Source: JAWLHK01 sp041690355 [NCBI: bacterium] (GTDB lineage: Bacteria; J088; JAWLBW01). Taken from it: a DNA stretch of 64,000 nucleotides. Position 1 is the stretch's first letter; the number at the start of each line of letters is the position of its first letter. The stretch covers positions 310,001 to 374,000 of the forward strand of contig JAWLHK010000002.1 of assembly GCA_041690355.1 (NCBI GenBank). Direction: 5' to 3'. A model generated the notes under the pieces. It saw nothing but the letters and a program-made list of their open reading frames with translations, did no database searches and was not told the origin of the DNA. The translations under genes were made by a program, and so were the position numbers. Below, one piece after another: positions 1 to 7,775 of this stretch.

Positions 1-1
1 G

Positions 2-268
2 CGCGTACTGCTGGCCCAGTTCGAGGGGGAGGGGGAGCAGCGGCTGCTCGCCGGTGACGAGGTCCGGCGGCTGCTCGGCTACGCCAACCTGAAGAGCACC
101 TTCTTCGAAATCTCCGTCGAGGGCGCGACGTTTCTCTTCAAGGGGAGCGGCTCGGGGCACGGCGTCGGTCTCTGCCAATGGGGTGCGCGCGGCCAGGCCG
201 AAAAGGGGCGCACCTACCGCCAGATCCTCGCCCACTACTTTCCCGCCGCCCGCCTGGCGAACCCCTGA
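2..268 (+). CDS. SpoIID/LytB-domain protein, C-terminal fragment
   Basis: This is the last 88 codons of a gene that begins before the window. The translation ends with the typical SpoIID/LytB C-terminus: a GSGSGHGVGLCQWGARG segment followed by a TYRQIL-HYFP segment just before the stop. SpoIID is a peptidoglycan lytic transglycosylase that acts on glycan strands. In bacteria that do not sporulate, the domain occurs in exported cell-wall enzymes of unknown detailed role. The visible part includes the conserved GHGVGxCQWGA signature. The N-terminal domains and any signal peptide lie outside the window, so the exact role cannot be judged. Confidence 0.85.
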   Translation, partial: RVLLAQFEGEGEQRLLAGDEVRRLLGYANLKSTFFEISVEGATFLFKGSGSGHGVGLCQWGARGQAEKGRTYRQILAHYFPAARLANP

Positions 269-273
269 CCACC

Positions 274-302
274 TTGTCAATTTGGCAAGACTGCCCTAGC
301 CT
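274..302 (+). promoter_or_regulatory. Candidate sigma-70 promoter of the eight-cysteine lipoprotein
   Basis: TTGTCA at 274-279 and TAGCCT at 297-302 are separated by 17 bases and lie about 60 bases before the lipoprotein start. An imperfect inverted repeat (CTTGTC and GGCAAG) covers the -35 region and could be an operator. Prediction from sequence only. Confidence 0.4.
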
Positions 303-361
303 GAAACGAGAAAGCCGGGCTGCGCACTGGGGCGCGCACCGGTCGGTTTCGGGGAGGAAGC

Positions 362-706
362 ATGCGGAAGATTTTCTGCGCGCTGGGGTGGTCTTTTCTT
401 CTGGTGGCCTGCGGCACGTTCGACGGGGAACCTCCGGGGGCTTCGGGCCCGGTGTCCCTGACAGAAGTGGACGAGACCGTCATCATCAGCCAGTCGGACG
501 ATCGATGGAGCCGGTTCGAGCTTCCCGAAGAAGACGGGGAGTGTTCGCAGGACGCCGATTGCGAAATGGGGGGCTGTTCGGCCGAAGTCTGCACGACGGT
601 CACGACGGCCCCGGAGCTGTTCACGACCTGTAACGAACAGCACCCCGGCAATGGTTTCCGTTGCGGCTGCATCCGGTCGCATTGCCGCTGGCAGAAATAC
701 GAATGA
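362..706 (+). CDS. Small eight-cysteine lipoprotein
   Basis: A 114-residue predicted lipoprotein. The N-terminus MRKIFCALGWSFLLVAC has a basic start, a hydrophobic stretch and a lipobox LVAC with Cys17 as the lipidated residue. The mature part is acidic up to about residue 60. It then carries exactly eight cysteines with the CxxxxDC and CGC spacing seen in eight-cysteine-cluster proteins common in Myxococcota and related deltaproteobacteria. They probably form disulfides outside the cytoplasm. A strong ribosome site (GGGGAGGAA) precedes the ATG. The gene converges on the ABC permease and ends inside a perfect palindrome. Molecular function is unknown. Confidence 0.75.
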   Translation: MRKIFCALGWSFLLVACGTFDGEPPGASGPVSLTEVDETVIISQSDDRWSRFELPEEDGECSQDADCEMGGCSAEVCTTVTTAPELFTTCNEQHPGNGFRCGCIRSHCRWQKYE

Positions 707-733
707 GCGTTCGGGCCGGGCCCGAACGCTCAT
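703..733. terminator. Perfect palindrome over a stop codon, between convergent genes
   Basis: Bases 703-717 and 719-733 are exact inverse complements around a single central G. This gives a hairpin of about 14 bp with a 3-base loop. The lipoprotein stop codon (704-706) lies in the left arm. There is no T-run, but the site is between two convergent genes, so it may act as a bidirectional terminator or a 3-prime stabiliser. A period-7 repeat array overlaps its last two bases and continues downstream. Confidence 0.6.
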
Positions 734-809
734 TCCTGATTCCTGATTCTTGATTCCTGACCGGAACGCCCAGCGACTGCCGGCTGAAGACTGCCGCCTG
801 AAGACTGTT
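732..809. repeat. Period-7 repeat arrays ATTCCTG (x4) and GACTGCC-type (x5)
   Basis: Two neighbouring arrays with a 7-base period. Bases 732-759 hold ATTCCTG, ATTCCTG, ATTCTTG and ATTCCTG. Bases 775-809 hold GACTGCC, GGCTGAA, GACTGCC, GCCTGAA and GACTGTT. The second array reaches the stop codon of the minus-strand permease (808-810). Read in that gene's direction, the stop is followed at once by CAGTCTTCAGGCGGCAGTC. Similar arrays recur in other intergenic regions of the window. Confidence 0.85.
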
Positions 810-3387
810 ATTCGTACTCGAGCGCCGAGATGATGTTCGTCTTCGCGGCCTTCCACCCCGGATAGATGCTGGCCAGCACCGAGACGACGAAGGCGAGCAG
901 AAAGCCGCCGACGACGCTCTCGAGGGGGAACACGAACGGGGTCGTCCAGCCGATGACCTCGCGCAGCATGATCTTCGTGATGATGGCCGTGAAGCCGACC
1001 CCCGCCAGCACACCGAAGCTTCCCGCCAGAATCCCCATGACCCCCGCCTCGTTCATGACCAGCTTCTGCAGCTGCCGGCGGGTGAAGCCGATGGCGCGCA
1101 GCATCCCCAGCTCGCGGGTGCGGTCGAGCACCGAGACCATGAGCGTGTTGATGATGCCGATGACGGCGATGATGATGGCGATGATGTACATGACATCGGT
1201 GATGCGGAACGCCTGCTGGACGGCAGTCTGCACCTCGGTCTTGTACTCGGAGTTCGTCTGCAGCACGAGCCGGTAGTTTTTCCCGAACTTGGCCGTGATC
1301 GCATCCCGCACGGCGGCGATGTTGGCCCCCGGCTTGAGGAAGACGTCATAGCTGTCGACGCCGTTGTCCTGGAAGTACTTCTTGAAGGTCGACCGGTCCA
1401 TGCCGATGACTCCCTGGTCGCTCATGTAATCCACGCGCACTCCCGCAATCGAGAAGTCGTGCGCTCCGGTGGGGGTCTTGAGGGAGACCTTGTCGCCGGC
1501 ATGCAGATTGAACCGGTTCATGAAGTTCTCCGACACGTAGACTGAGTCGTTGCCGGTCACCGCGTCGTAGACCTTCTCCGCTTCGCCCTCGATCCAGATG
1601 CCCGGGCTGTACTTACGGTATTCGGGCATCTGCACGCTGTAGAGCACGATGCCCGTGCCGCCGTAGCTCTGGTTGATCATGCGGAAGCGGTTGACGTCGG
1701 CGACCCCGTCTACCTCGCGCAGAATGTCGTCGCCCAGGGTCTCGGGCATGTCGACGGCGTCGGGGCCGGGCAGGGCCGACGAGCTGCGGATGACCAGGTC
1801 GGCCGTGACCGACTGCTCGAGCCATTCGAGCACCGAGCTCTGAAAGCTGAGCATCGTACCCTTGACCGCGACGGCCAGCGAAATGCCAATCATGAGCGCG
1901 CTCACGGTCACGCTCGTGCGGCCGGGCGTACGCGTGAGGTTGTCGGCACCCAGCTTACCCTCGACGCTGAAGAGCTTGCGCAGAACCGGGCTGAAGAGGT
2001 CGCCGGCCACCACGATGAGAATCGGGGCGAGCAGCGTGAGGGCGAGAAAGCCGAGCATGCTCGATGCCGAACCGACGAAGGGATTATCGAGGAACTTCTG
2101 GGCGTACAGGCCTGCGAACTGCAGGCCGAACAGGGCGATGCCCATGTAGAAGTACTTCATGTACGCCTTGCGCTGGGTCGCCTCCATGGCCACGGGGCGC
2201 ATGGCCTCGAGCGGCGACACCGTCGCGGCCTGGCGGGCCGGCGCGATGGCCGAAAGCACCGAGGTGCCGACGCCGAGCGCGATGACGATGCCGATATGCA
2301 GCGGCGACATGGCGATCTGGTCGATGTTGATCTTGAAGTAAGCCGTGCTGATCGTCTGCGCAACGATGGACGTCAACTCGCGCGCCAGCAGAAAGCCCGA
2401 GAAGCTGCCGATGGTTGCCCCGATGAGGCCGAGCACGCCCGCCTCGACGATGAAGATGCCGCGGATCTGGGCCGCCGTCACACCGAGGGCGCGCATGATG
2501 CCGATCTCGCGGCGGCGCTGGGCGACGGCCATCGAGAAGGTGTTGTAGATGAGAAACATGCCGACGAAGAGCGACAGGGCGCTCATGATCGTGAGGATCT
2601 GCTGAAAGCTCTTGAGCATGTTCTCGACCTGCCCCGAGCGCGCGCCCGGATAGCCGATCTCGTACCCTTCGCCCAGCGTCTCGCGCAGACGCGAGACCAC
2701 GGCCTCACGCTCTTCGGCGCCGGCGTTCGGGGCCAGGATGATGTCGATCTGATCGAGGCGCCCTTCGCGCTCGAGCACGGTCATGGCGCTGTAGACGTCC
2801 ATGATCAGCAGGTTGCCGCCGAAGACCTTCGCGGCCCCTTTTTCTTCGAGAATCGCGCGCACGGTCAGCGTCTTGAGCCCCGCGCCGGTCACCAGGTTGA
2901 TCGTGTCGTCCTTCTTGATGCCGTACCGGTTCGCGAGAACGTTGGTCATCAGCACGCTGTCGGGGCTGTTGAGAAACTGCAGGGCGTCGATTTCTTCGCC
3001 CTTGTGCTCGTCATCCTCAGCCGTGAAGGTGCGAAAGTCCTTGTCGGCGAAGGTGTCGACGCCGAGCAGAATGATCGTGTCTTCGGGGTTCGACTCGAGA
3101 AAGGCGCTCGTGCGGATGATCGGCGTGGCCTTGGCAACCCCTTCGACCTGGGTCACCTGCTCGTAGACGGCCTCTTCGAAGCCGCTGCGGCCGCGGCTGA
3201 TCTCAATCTGCGCCCGCCCGGCGACGTTGTTGATCATCTGGCGGAAAGAGGTGAGCGTGGCGTCGTTGACGAGCATGATGCCCACGAAGACGGTGATGCC
3301 CAGGGCGATGCCGACGACGGTCAGCCCGGTGCGCAGCAGGTGAAGCGTGAAGTGGCGCAGGCTGACGTTGCGAAGGAAAAAGAGCAT
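808..3387 (-). CDS. ABC transporter permease with two FtsX domains (YbbP/MacB type)
   Basis: An 859-residue inner-membrane protein. An N-terminal membrane segment (about residues 17-42) is followed by a periplasmic MacB-like domain. A first FtsX block of three helices begins near residue 265 (SLFVGMFLIYNTFSMAVAQ, then RREIGIMRALG). A second periplasmic domain and second FtsX block end at the C-terminus (RTRELGMLRAIGFTRRQ). This doubled architecture and length match E. coli YbbP-type permeases rather than single LolC/LolE subunits (about 400 residues). The ATPase gene lies 70 bases upstream on the same strand. Such pairs act as mechanotransmission exporters or extractors of lipids, lipoproteins or small molecules from the inner membrane. 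The substrate is not predictable. Confidence 0.85.
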   Translation of the reverse strand: MLFFLRNVSLRHFTLHLLRTGLTVVGIALGITVFVGIMLVNDATLTSFRQMINNVAGRAQIEISRGRSGFEEAVYEQVTQVEGVAKATPIIRTSAFLESNPEDTIILLGVDTFADKDFRTFTAEDDEHKGEEIDALQFLNSPDSVLMTNVLANRYGIKKDDTINLVTGAGLKTLTVRAILEEKGAAKVFGGNLLIMDVYSAMTVLEREGRLDQIDIILAPNAGAEEREAVVSRLRETLGEGYEIGYPGARSGQVENMLKSFQQILTIMSALSLFVGMFLIYNTFSMAVAQRRREIGIMRALGVTAAQIRGIFIVEAGVLGLIGATIGSFSGFLLARELTSIVAQTISTAYFKINIDQIAMSPLHIGIVIALGVGTSVLSAIAPARQAATVSPLEAMRPVAMEATQRKAYMKYFYMGIALFGLQFAGLYAQKFLDNPFVGSASSMLGFLALTLLAPILIVVAGDLFSPVLRKLFSVEGKLGADNLTRTPGRTSVTVSALMIGISLAVAVKGTMLSFQSSVLEWLEQSVTADLVIRSSSALPGPDAVDMPETLGDDILREVDGVADVNRFRMINQSYGGTGIVLYSVQMPEYRKYSPGIWIEGEAEKVYDAVTGNDSVYVSENFMNRFNLHAGDKVSLKTPTGAHDFSIAGVRVDYMSDQGVIGMDRSTFKKYFQDNGVDSYDVFLKPGANIAAVRDAITAKFGKNYRLVLQTNSEYKTEVQTAVQQAFRITDVMYIIAIIIAVIGIINTLMVSVLDRTRELGMLRAIGFTRRQLQKLVMNEAGVMGILAGSFGVLAGVGFTAIITKIMLREVIGWTTPFVFPLESVVGGFLLAFVVSVLASIYPGWKAAKTNIISALEYE

Positions 3388-3457
3388 GGTGCTCCTCGAA
3401 CGGCTGAAAGGATGAAAGAAAGGGGAACGGCGGCCGCGAACCGGGCGGGACCCGAGC

Positions 3458-4171
3458 TCAGGCCGGCTCGAATTCCTTGCGCGAAGCTTCGCGGATCTCT
3501 TCGATGAGGCCGTCCTTCACGATGACGATGCGGTCGCCCGCCTCGGCCACCTTCGGGTCGTGGGTGACGAGCACGATGGTCTGCTTGAACTCCTCGACCG
3601 TGCGGCGCAGCAGGCGCAGGATTTCGGCCCCCGTCTTCGAGTCCAGATTGCCCGTCGGCTCGTCGGCGAGCAGCAGGGCCGGGTTGTTGGCGAGGGCGCG
3701 GGCGATGGCGACGCGCTGCTGCTGTCCGCCCGAGAGTTCTTCGGGCTTGTGGCCGAGCCGGTGCTCGAGCCCGACGAGGGCGACCAGCTCCTTCACGCGC
3801 CGGTCGATGGTGGCCTTATCGACTTTTTCGAGCACGAGCGGGAGCGAGATGTTCTCTTCGACCGTCATCGTCGGCAGCAGGTTGAAGAACTGGAAGACGA
3901 AGCCGAGGCGGCGGCGGCGCAGCAGCGTCAGCTTCTGATCGCCCATTTCCTGGGTGCCCTGGCCCTCGATGACCACCTTGCCGCTCGTCGGAATGTCGAG
4001 CCCGCCGAGCAGGTGCAGCAGCGTGCTCTTTCCCGATCCGCTCGGGCCCATGATCGAGACGATCTCGCCCTTGTGGGCCTGGAGACTGACCCCCTTGAGA
4101 GCCTGCACGGCCTTGGCGCCGGTGCCGTAGGTCTTGGTCACGTTCTGGACATCAATCATTACATCGCTCAT
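3458..4171 (-). CDS. ABC transporter ATP-binding protein (LolD/YbbA/MacB family)
   Basis: A 237-residue ATPase with a complete nucleotide-binding domain: Walker A GPSGSGKSTLLHLLGG, signature LSGGQQQRVAIARAL, Walker B LLLADEPTG and a switch histidine in VTHDPKVAEAGDR. The FQFFNLLPTMTVEENI segment is typical of the LolD/MacB/YbbA family. The start chosen is the ATG at 4171 (MSDVMIDVQNV), where homology begins. A longer in-frame ATG at 4243 lies inside the predicted promoter. It forms a two-gene operon with the FtsX permease that follows and energises it at the inner membrane. The C-terminus is slightly extended and charged. Confidence 0.9.
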   Translation of the reverse strand: MSDVMIDVQNVTKTYGTGAKAVQALKGVSLQAHKGEIVSIMGPSGSGKSTLLHLLGGLDIPTSGKVVIEGQGTQEMGDQKLTLLRRRRLGFVFQFFNLLPTMTVEENISLPLVLEKVDKATIDRRVKELVALVGLEHRLGHKPEELSGGQQQRVAIARALANNPALLLADEPTGNLDSKTGAEILRLLRRTVEEFKQTIVLVTHDPKVAEAGDRIVIVKDGLIEEIREASRKEFEPA

Positions 4172-4214
4172 GAGCCTGCCCTTTGCGGAAAGTTGGCGGA
4201 AATCCGGAAGGGCC

Positions 4215-4243
4215 ATTATACATGGATACCCGCCCTTAATCAA
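4215..4243 (-). promoter_or_regulatory. Strong sigma-70 promoter of the ABC exporter operon
   Basis: On the minus strand TTGATT (4243-4238) and TATAAT (4220-4215) are separated by exactly 17 bases, close to consensus. Transcription would start near 4208, about 37 bases before the ATG at 4171. This also rules against the longer start at 4243. Confidence 0.7.
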
Positions 4244-4383
4244 CCGTGCGTTTAATTGGCGGTACGCTCCAATTCAAACAAGGTTTTCACGGAGGGGAGC
4301 TGCTGTCGGGCCGCTGGGGGGAGGCCCGTGGGGGACGAGGCATCCGCGTATCGTTAAAACGCTGTTTTGAGCCATTTTCCGCA

Positions 4384-4413
4384 TTGACGCCGCCCAGGGG
4401 TTCCGGGTAGGGT
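4384..4413 (+). promoter_or_regulatory. Candidate promoter of the alkyl-sulfatase-like gene
   Basis: TTGACG at 4384-4389 and TAGGGT at 4408-4413 are separated by 18 bases. The start codon at 4432 would follow a short leader containing AGGAG (4419-4423). The -10 element is weak. Confidence 0.35.
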
Positions 4414-4431
4414 TTGACAGGAGTTTCTACC

Positions 4432-6159
4432 ATGTCCCGTTTTTCCCTTCGGTTCCTCGCCGCGGCCGCTCTCTTAAGCGGATGCGCTTCACAGACCTCT
4501 GTCGCCCGCCTCCGGGCCCTCCCGCCCCGCGAGAGCATCGCGGAGCACTGCCGCGAGCAGATCGGCGCGCCCCGTATCGAACGCGTCGGCGAGCGCATCT
4601 ACGCGGCGCTTGGCTACGATCTGGCCAACACGATCCTCATCCGCACCGACGACGGCAACGTCATCGTCGATCCCGGCATGAGCCCGGCCCGGGCCGCGCG
4701 CGTCCGCGAAGATCTGCTGGCCGCGGCGCCGGGACCCGTGCGCGCCGTCGTCTACACGCACAGCCATATCGATCACATCGGCGGTGCCAGCGTGTGGGTC
4801 GAGGAGGGGACCGAGATCTGGGCGACCGACGCCTTTCTGCCGCACATGCTGAAGCAGTACGGCCGGTTTCAGCGCGCCGAGGCCATGCGCGGGCAGGGGC
4901 AGTTCGGCCGTCACGTTCCCCTCGAAGCGCTCCCGTGCTCGGCCATCGGGCGGCGGGTCGACATCGACGCCGCTCTCGAGTCGGGGGTACGCGTGCCGAC
5001 CCGCACCTTCTCGGGGCAGGCGTCGTTCACGATCGGCGGCGTTCGCTTCGAGCTTCGCGAGGCGCACGGCGAGACGCACGATCAGCTCTTCGTCTGGCTT
5101 CCGGGCGAGCGGATCCTGCTGCCCGGCGACAACTTCTATCACGCTTTTCCGAACCTCTACACGATTCGCGGCACCAGCGCACGGCCCGTCGACGTGTGGA
5201 TCGAAAGCCTCGACGCCATGCGCCGCCTCGCGCCCATGGCCCTGGTACCCTCGCACACGCGGCCGGTGGTCGGCGGTGACTTGGTGGCCGGGGCGCTTCG
5301 CGATTACCGTGACGGCATCCAGTGGCTGCGCGACGACGTCGTGCGCCGGGCCAACGCGGGGATGACCGTCGAGGAGATCGTTTCTTCGGTCGGCCTTCCC
5401 CCGCATCTTGCGCAACGCCCCTTTCTCCAGGAACTCTACGGGCAGGTCGACTGGTCGGCGCGCGCCATCTACGACAACGAACTCGGCTGGTTCGACGGCG
5501 ACCCGCTGGCGCTTTATCCGCTCGCGGCCACGGAGACGGCGCGGCGCACGGTGCAGCTCATGGGCGGGAGCGAGAAGGTGCTCGCCGCTGCCCGCGAAGC
5601 GCGCGCGCAGGGAGATCCGCGTTGGGCGGCTCACCTGCTCGGCCTGCTGCGCGACGCCCGCGCAGGCGATCCCGAGATCGTCCGCGAAGAGCTCGCGCGG
5701 AGCCTCGAGGCCGTGGCCGCCGGCGTGGGCAATACGAACGGGCGCGCCTATCTGTTGGAATCGTCGGTCGCGCTCACGGAAACCAGGAGACCGCTCCCGC
5801 GTGTGCAGCTCGATGATGCGCTGCTGGAGGGAATTCCCGTCAAGGTATTCATGACGCTCATGAGCGGCCGCCTGATCCCCGAACGGTCGGCGGCCGTCCA
5901 CGAATCGGTCGTGTTCCGCTTCGGCGAGCAGCAGTTCGTGCTTACCATCCGTCGCGGCGTGGCTGAGCTGGTGGAAGGGGAACCCCTCCCCGGCACCCCC
6001 GAGCCGCTGGCGGTCGTGCATACCGATCCGTTGACGTGGAAGCGGCTGGCGCTGCAGATCGACAGCCCGGCCGCGGCCCTGCTGTCGGGGCGGCTGCGCA
6101 TCGAGGGGAGCCAGACGGGCTTTCTGGCCTTCACGAACCGCTTCGACCGCGAACTCTGA
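4432..6159 (+). CDS. Metallo-beta-lactamase-fold lipoprotein, alkyl sulfatase (SdsA/BDS1) related
   Basis: A 575-residue protein. MSRFSLRFLAAAALLSGCAS is a lipoprotein signal with lipobox LSGC. The metal-binding motif HSHIDHIGG begins at residue 110, and further histidines (REAHGETHDQLFVW, PSHTRPV) complete a two-zinc site. After the catalytic domain come a helical region of the alkyl-sulfatase dimerisation type (about residues 300-440) and a C-terminal sterol-carrier-like domain, the order known from SdsA1/BDS1 enzymes. Those hydrolyse alkyl sulfates such as SDS; here the substrate is inferred only. A predicted membrane-anchored periplasmic location is unusual but plausible. AGGAG lies 8 bases before the chosen ATG; an upstream start at 4414 would spoil the signal peptide. 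Confidence 0.8.
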   Translation: MSRFSLRFLAAAALLSGCASQTSVARLRALPPRESIAEHCREQIGAPRIERVGERIYAALGYDLANTILIRTDDGNVIVDPGMSPARAARVREDLLAAAPGPVRAVVYTHSHIDHIGGASVWVEEGTEIWATDAFLPHMLKQYGRFQRAEAMRGQGQFGRHVPLEALPCSAIGRRVDIDAALESGVRVPTRTFSGQASFTIGGVRFELREAHGETHDQLFVWLPGERILLPGDNFYHAFPNLYTIRGTSARPVDVWIESLDAMRRLAPMALVPSHTRPVVGGDLVAGALRDYRDGIQWLRDDVVRRANAGMTVEEIVSSVGLPPHLAQRPFLQELYGQVDWSARAIYDNELGWFDGDPLALYPLAATETARRTVQLMGGSEKVLAAAREARAQGDPRWAAHLLGLLRDARAGDPEIVREELARSLEAVAAGVGNTNGRAYLLESSVALTETRRPLPRVQLDDALLEGIPVKVFMTLMSGRLIPERSAAVHESVVFRFGEQQFVLTIRRGVAELVEGEPLPGTPEPLAVVHTDPLTWKRLALQIDSPAAALLSGRLRIEGSQTGFLAFTNRFDREL

Positions 6160-6162
6160 AAA

Positions 6163-6260
6163 CAGTCTTCAGGCGTCAGTCTCCGGTCCTCAGTCGGAAT
6201 TCGTCACTCGACACTCGATACCCGTCACTGAGTATTCGTCACTCGTCACTCGTCACTCAC
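6163..6260. repeat. Period-7 repeat array of 14 units after the sulfatase-like gene
   Basis: Fourteen consecutive 7-base units begin three bases after the stop codon, starting CAGTCTT, CAGGCGT, CAGTCTC, CGGTCCT, CAGTCGG, AATTCGT, CACTCGA. The last units drift to CACTCGT. The first 19 bases (CAGTCTTCAGGCGTCAGTC) match, in gene-sense orientation, the sequence after the ABC permease stop with one difference. Confidence 0.9.
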
Positions 6261-6314
6261 ACAAAGCGCCAAGCGCTGAGCACCGAGTGCTGACGAGGCA
6301 AGGGCGAAGTGTTT

Positions 6315-6408
6315 CAAGGTTCTTGCCGGAAACGCGTCACTCGTCACTCGTAACTGAACAAGGTTCTTGCCGCTCAATCGTCAATCGTCAATCGTAAATC
6401 GTCAATCG
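6315..6408. repeat. Direct repeat plus two further period-7 arrays before rseP
   Basis: CAAGGTTCTTGCCG occurs twice (6315-6328 and 6359-6372), 44 bases apart. Between the copies is a short GCGTCAC/TCGTCAC/TCGTAAC array (6334-6354). After the second copy is a five-unit TCAATCG array (6374-6408). It stops 15 bases before the predicted -10 box of rseP, so the array supplies the sequence at the -35 position. Confidence 0.8.
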
Positions 6409-6423
6409 ACGAGTGGGGCGTAG

Positions 6424-6429
6424 TATAAT
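6424..6429 (+). promoter_or_regulatory. -10 box of rseP, possible leaderless transcript
   Basis: A consensus TATAAT ends 9 bases before the rseP ATG. A transcript from this box would start within about three bases of the ATG, and no Shine-Dalgarno sequence is present. No good -35 is visible because the position falls in or just beyond the TCAATCG array. Confidence 0.45.
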
Positions 6430-6438
6430 GAGCGAATC

Positions 6439-7773
6439 ATGGGAATTCTGACATTCATCCTCGTGCTGGGGATTCTGATCTTCGTTCACGAGTTCGGCCA
6501 CTTCTATTTCGCGAAACGCGCGGGCGTCGGCGTCGAACGTTTCTCCATCGGCTTCGGCCCCAAACTTTTCGGCTTCACGCGGGGCGAAACGGAGTACCGC
6601 GTCGCCGCCATTCCGCTCGGCGGCTACGTGAAGATGGTCGGCGACAATCCCGACGAGGCCCGGCAGGGGACCGAGAAGGAATTTCTGAGCCGCCCCGTGC
6701 GCGACCGGCTGCCCATCGTGCTGGCGGGCCCCATCGTGAACCTGGCGCTCGCGTTCGTGCTCATGCCGCTGGTCTACCTGCTCGGCGTGCAGGTACCCGC
6801 CTTCGTTCAGGAAAAGCCGGTCATCGGGTATGTCGAGCCGGGGAGCCCGGCCGAGCGCGCCGGCCTGCAGACGGGGGACGAAATCGTCGCCATCAACGGC
6901 AAGCCGATGCCCGCCTGGGAAGACGTGCTCGCCTCGACCATGGCCGAGCCCGGCAAGACGATTCAGGTGCGGCTGACCCGCGGCGGCTCCAGCCTGCAGG
7001 TTCCCGTGCATCTCGAAACCGCCGAGAGCGGGGCCGCGGCCTTCGGCGTGCAGCCCCCGGCCGTGCCCGTCGTCGGGCAGGTCAATCCCGGATCTCCCGC
7101 CGCCCTGGCCGGCCTGCAGCCGGGCGACCGGATCACCAGCCTGAACGGGGTGCCGGTCGACCACTGGGTGGCCATGGCCGAACGCATCCAGTCGCTGGGG
7201 ACGCAGCCGATTGAAGTCGGCTTCGCGCGCGACGGGGGCGAGCAGCGCGTCATGCTCACCCCCGAGCGCATGGCCGACGCCGACCGGGTCATCATCGGCA
7301 TCCAGCGCAGCGAAGACCTGGTCGAGGTGCAATACGGCTTCGTCGACGCTGTGCGCGAAGGTTCGCGCCGCGTCGTACAGATGACGACCCAGACCTTCGA
7401 CATCCTGGGCAAGCTGCTGACCGGACAGCTGGGGGTGAAGACCCTGGGCGGCCCGATCCGCATCGCGCAGGTGACGTCGGCGGCGGCCGAAAGCGGCCTC
7501 TCCGACGTGCTGTCGCTGATGGCGTTTCTCTCGTTGCAGCTCGGCATTCTGAACCTGCTGCCGTTTCCGGTGCTCGACGGCGGGCACGTGCTCTTCATGA
7601 GCATCGAGGCCATCCGCCGCCGTCCGCTGTCGCGGCGCGCGCTCGAAATTTCGACGCAGGTCGGCTTCGTGCTGCTGCTCGTGCTCATGGTCGTCGTGAC
7701 CAAGAACGACATCATGCACGCCTGGGGTCCGCAGATCGAGCGCATGTTCGACACGGTCCGTAATCTGTTCTGA
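6439..7773 (+). CDS. rseP: RseP-family site-2 zinc metalloprotease
   Basis: A 444-residue polytopic inner-membrane protease. The zinc-binding HEFGH motif lies at residues 17-21 in the first membrane segment, and the third ligand is in the LDG motif near residue 380 (FPVLDGGHVL). Between them are two tandem PDZ domains (about 125-205 and 210-290), as in E. coli RseP. The enzyme cleaves membrane-spanning substrates such as anti-sigma factors and signal-peptide remnants. tsaB follows after two bases. No dxr, cdsA or bamA is adjacent, although these often neighbour rseP in proteobacteria. Confidence 0.95.
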   Translation: MGILTFILVLGILIFVHEFGHFYFAKRAGVGVERFSIGFGPKLFGFTRGETEYRVAAIPLGGYVKMVGDNPDEARQGTEKEFLSRPVRDRLPIVLAGPIVNLALAFVLMPLVYLLGVQVPAFVQEKPVIGYVEPGSPAERAGLQTGDEIVAINGKPMPAWEDVLASTMAEPGKTIQVRLTRGGSSLQVPVHLETAESGAAAFGVQPPAVPVVGQVNPGSPAALAGLQPGDRITSLNGVPVDHWVAMAERIQSLGTQPIEVGFARDGGEQRVMLTPERMADADRVIIGIQRSEDLVEVQYGFVDAVREGSRRVVQMTTQTFDILGKLLTGQLGVKTLGGPIRIAQVTSAAAESGLSDVLSLMAFLSLQLGILNLLPFPVLDGGHVLFMSIEAIRRRPLSRRALEISTQVGFVLLLVLMVVVTKNDIMHAWGPQIERMFDTVRNLF

Positions 7774-7775
7774 CC

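Noticed and set aside
4415-4420. TTGACA-like sequence as promoter of the sulfatase-like gene
   Set aside because: It is only about 12 bases from the start codon, leaving no room for a -10 element.
6163-6408. Period-7 arrays considered as CRISPR or as VNTR within a gene
   Set aside because: Units are 7 bases without spacers, and no cas gene is present. No open gene covers them.
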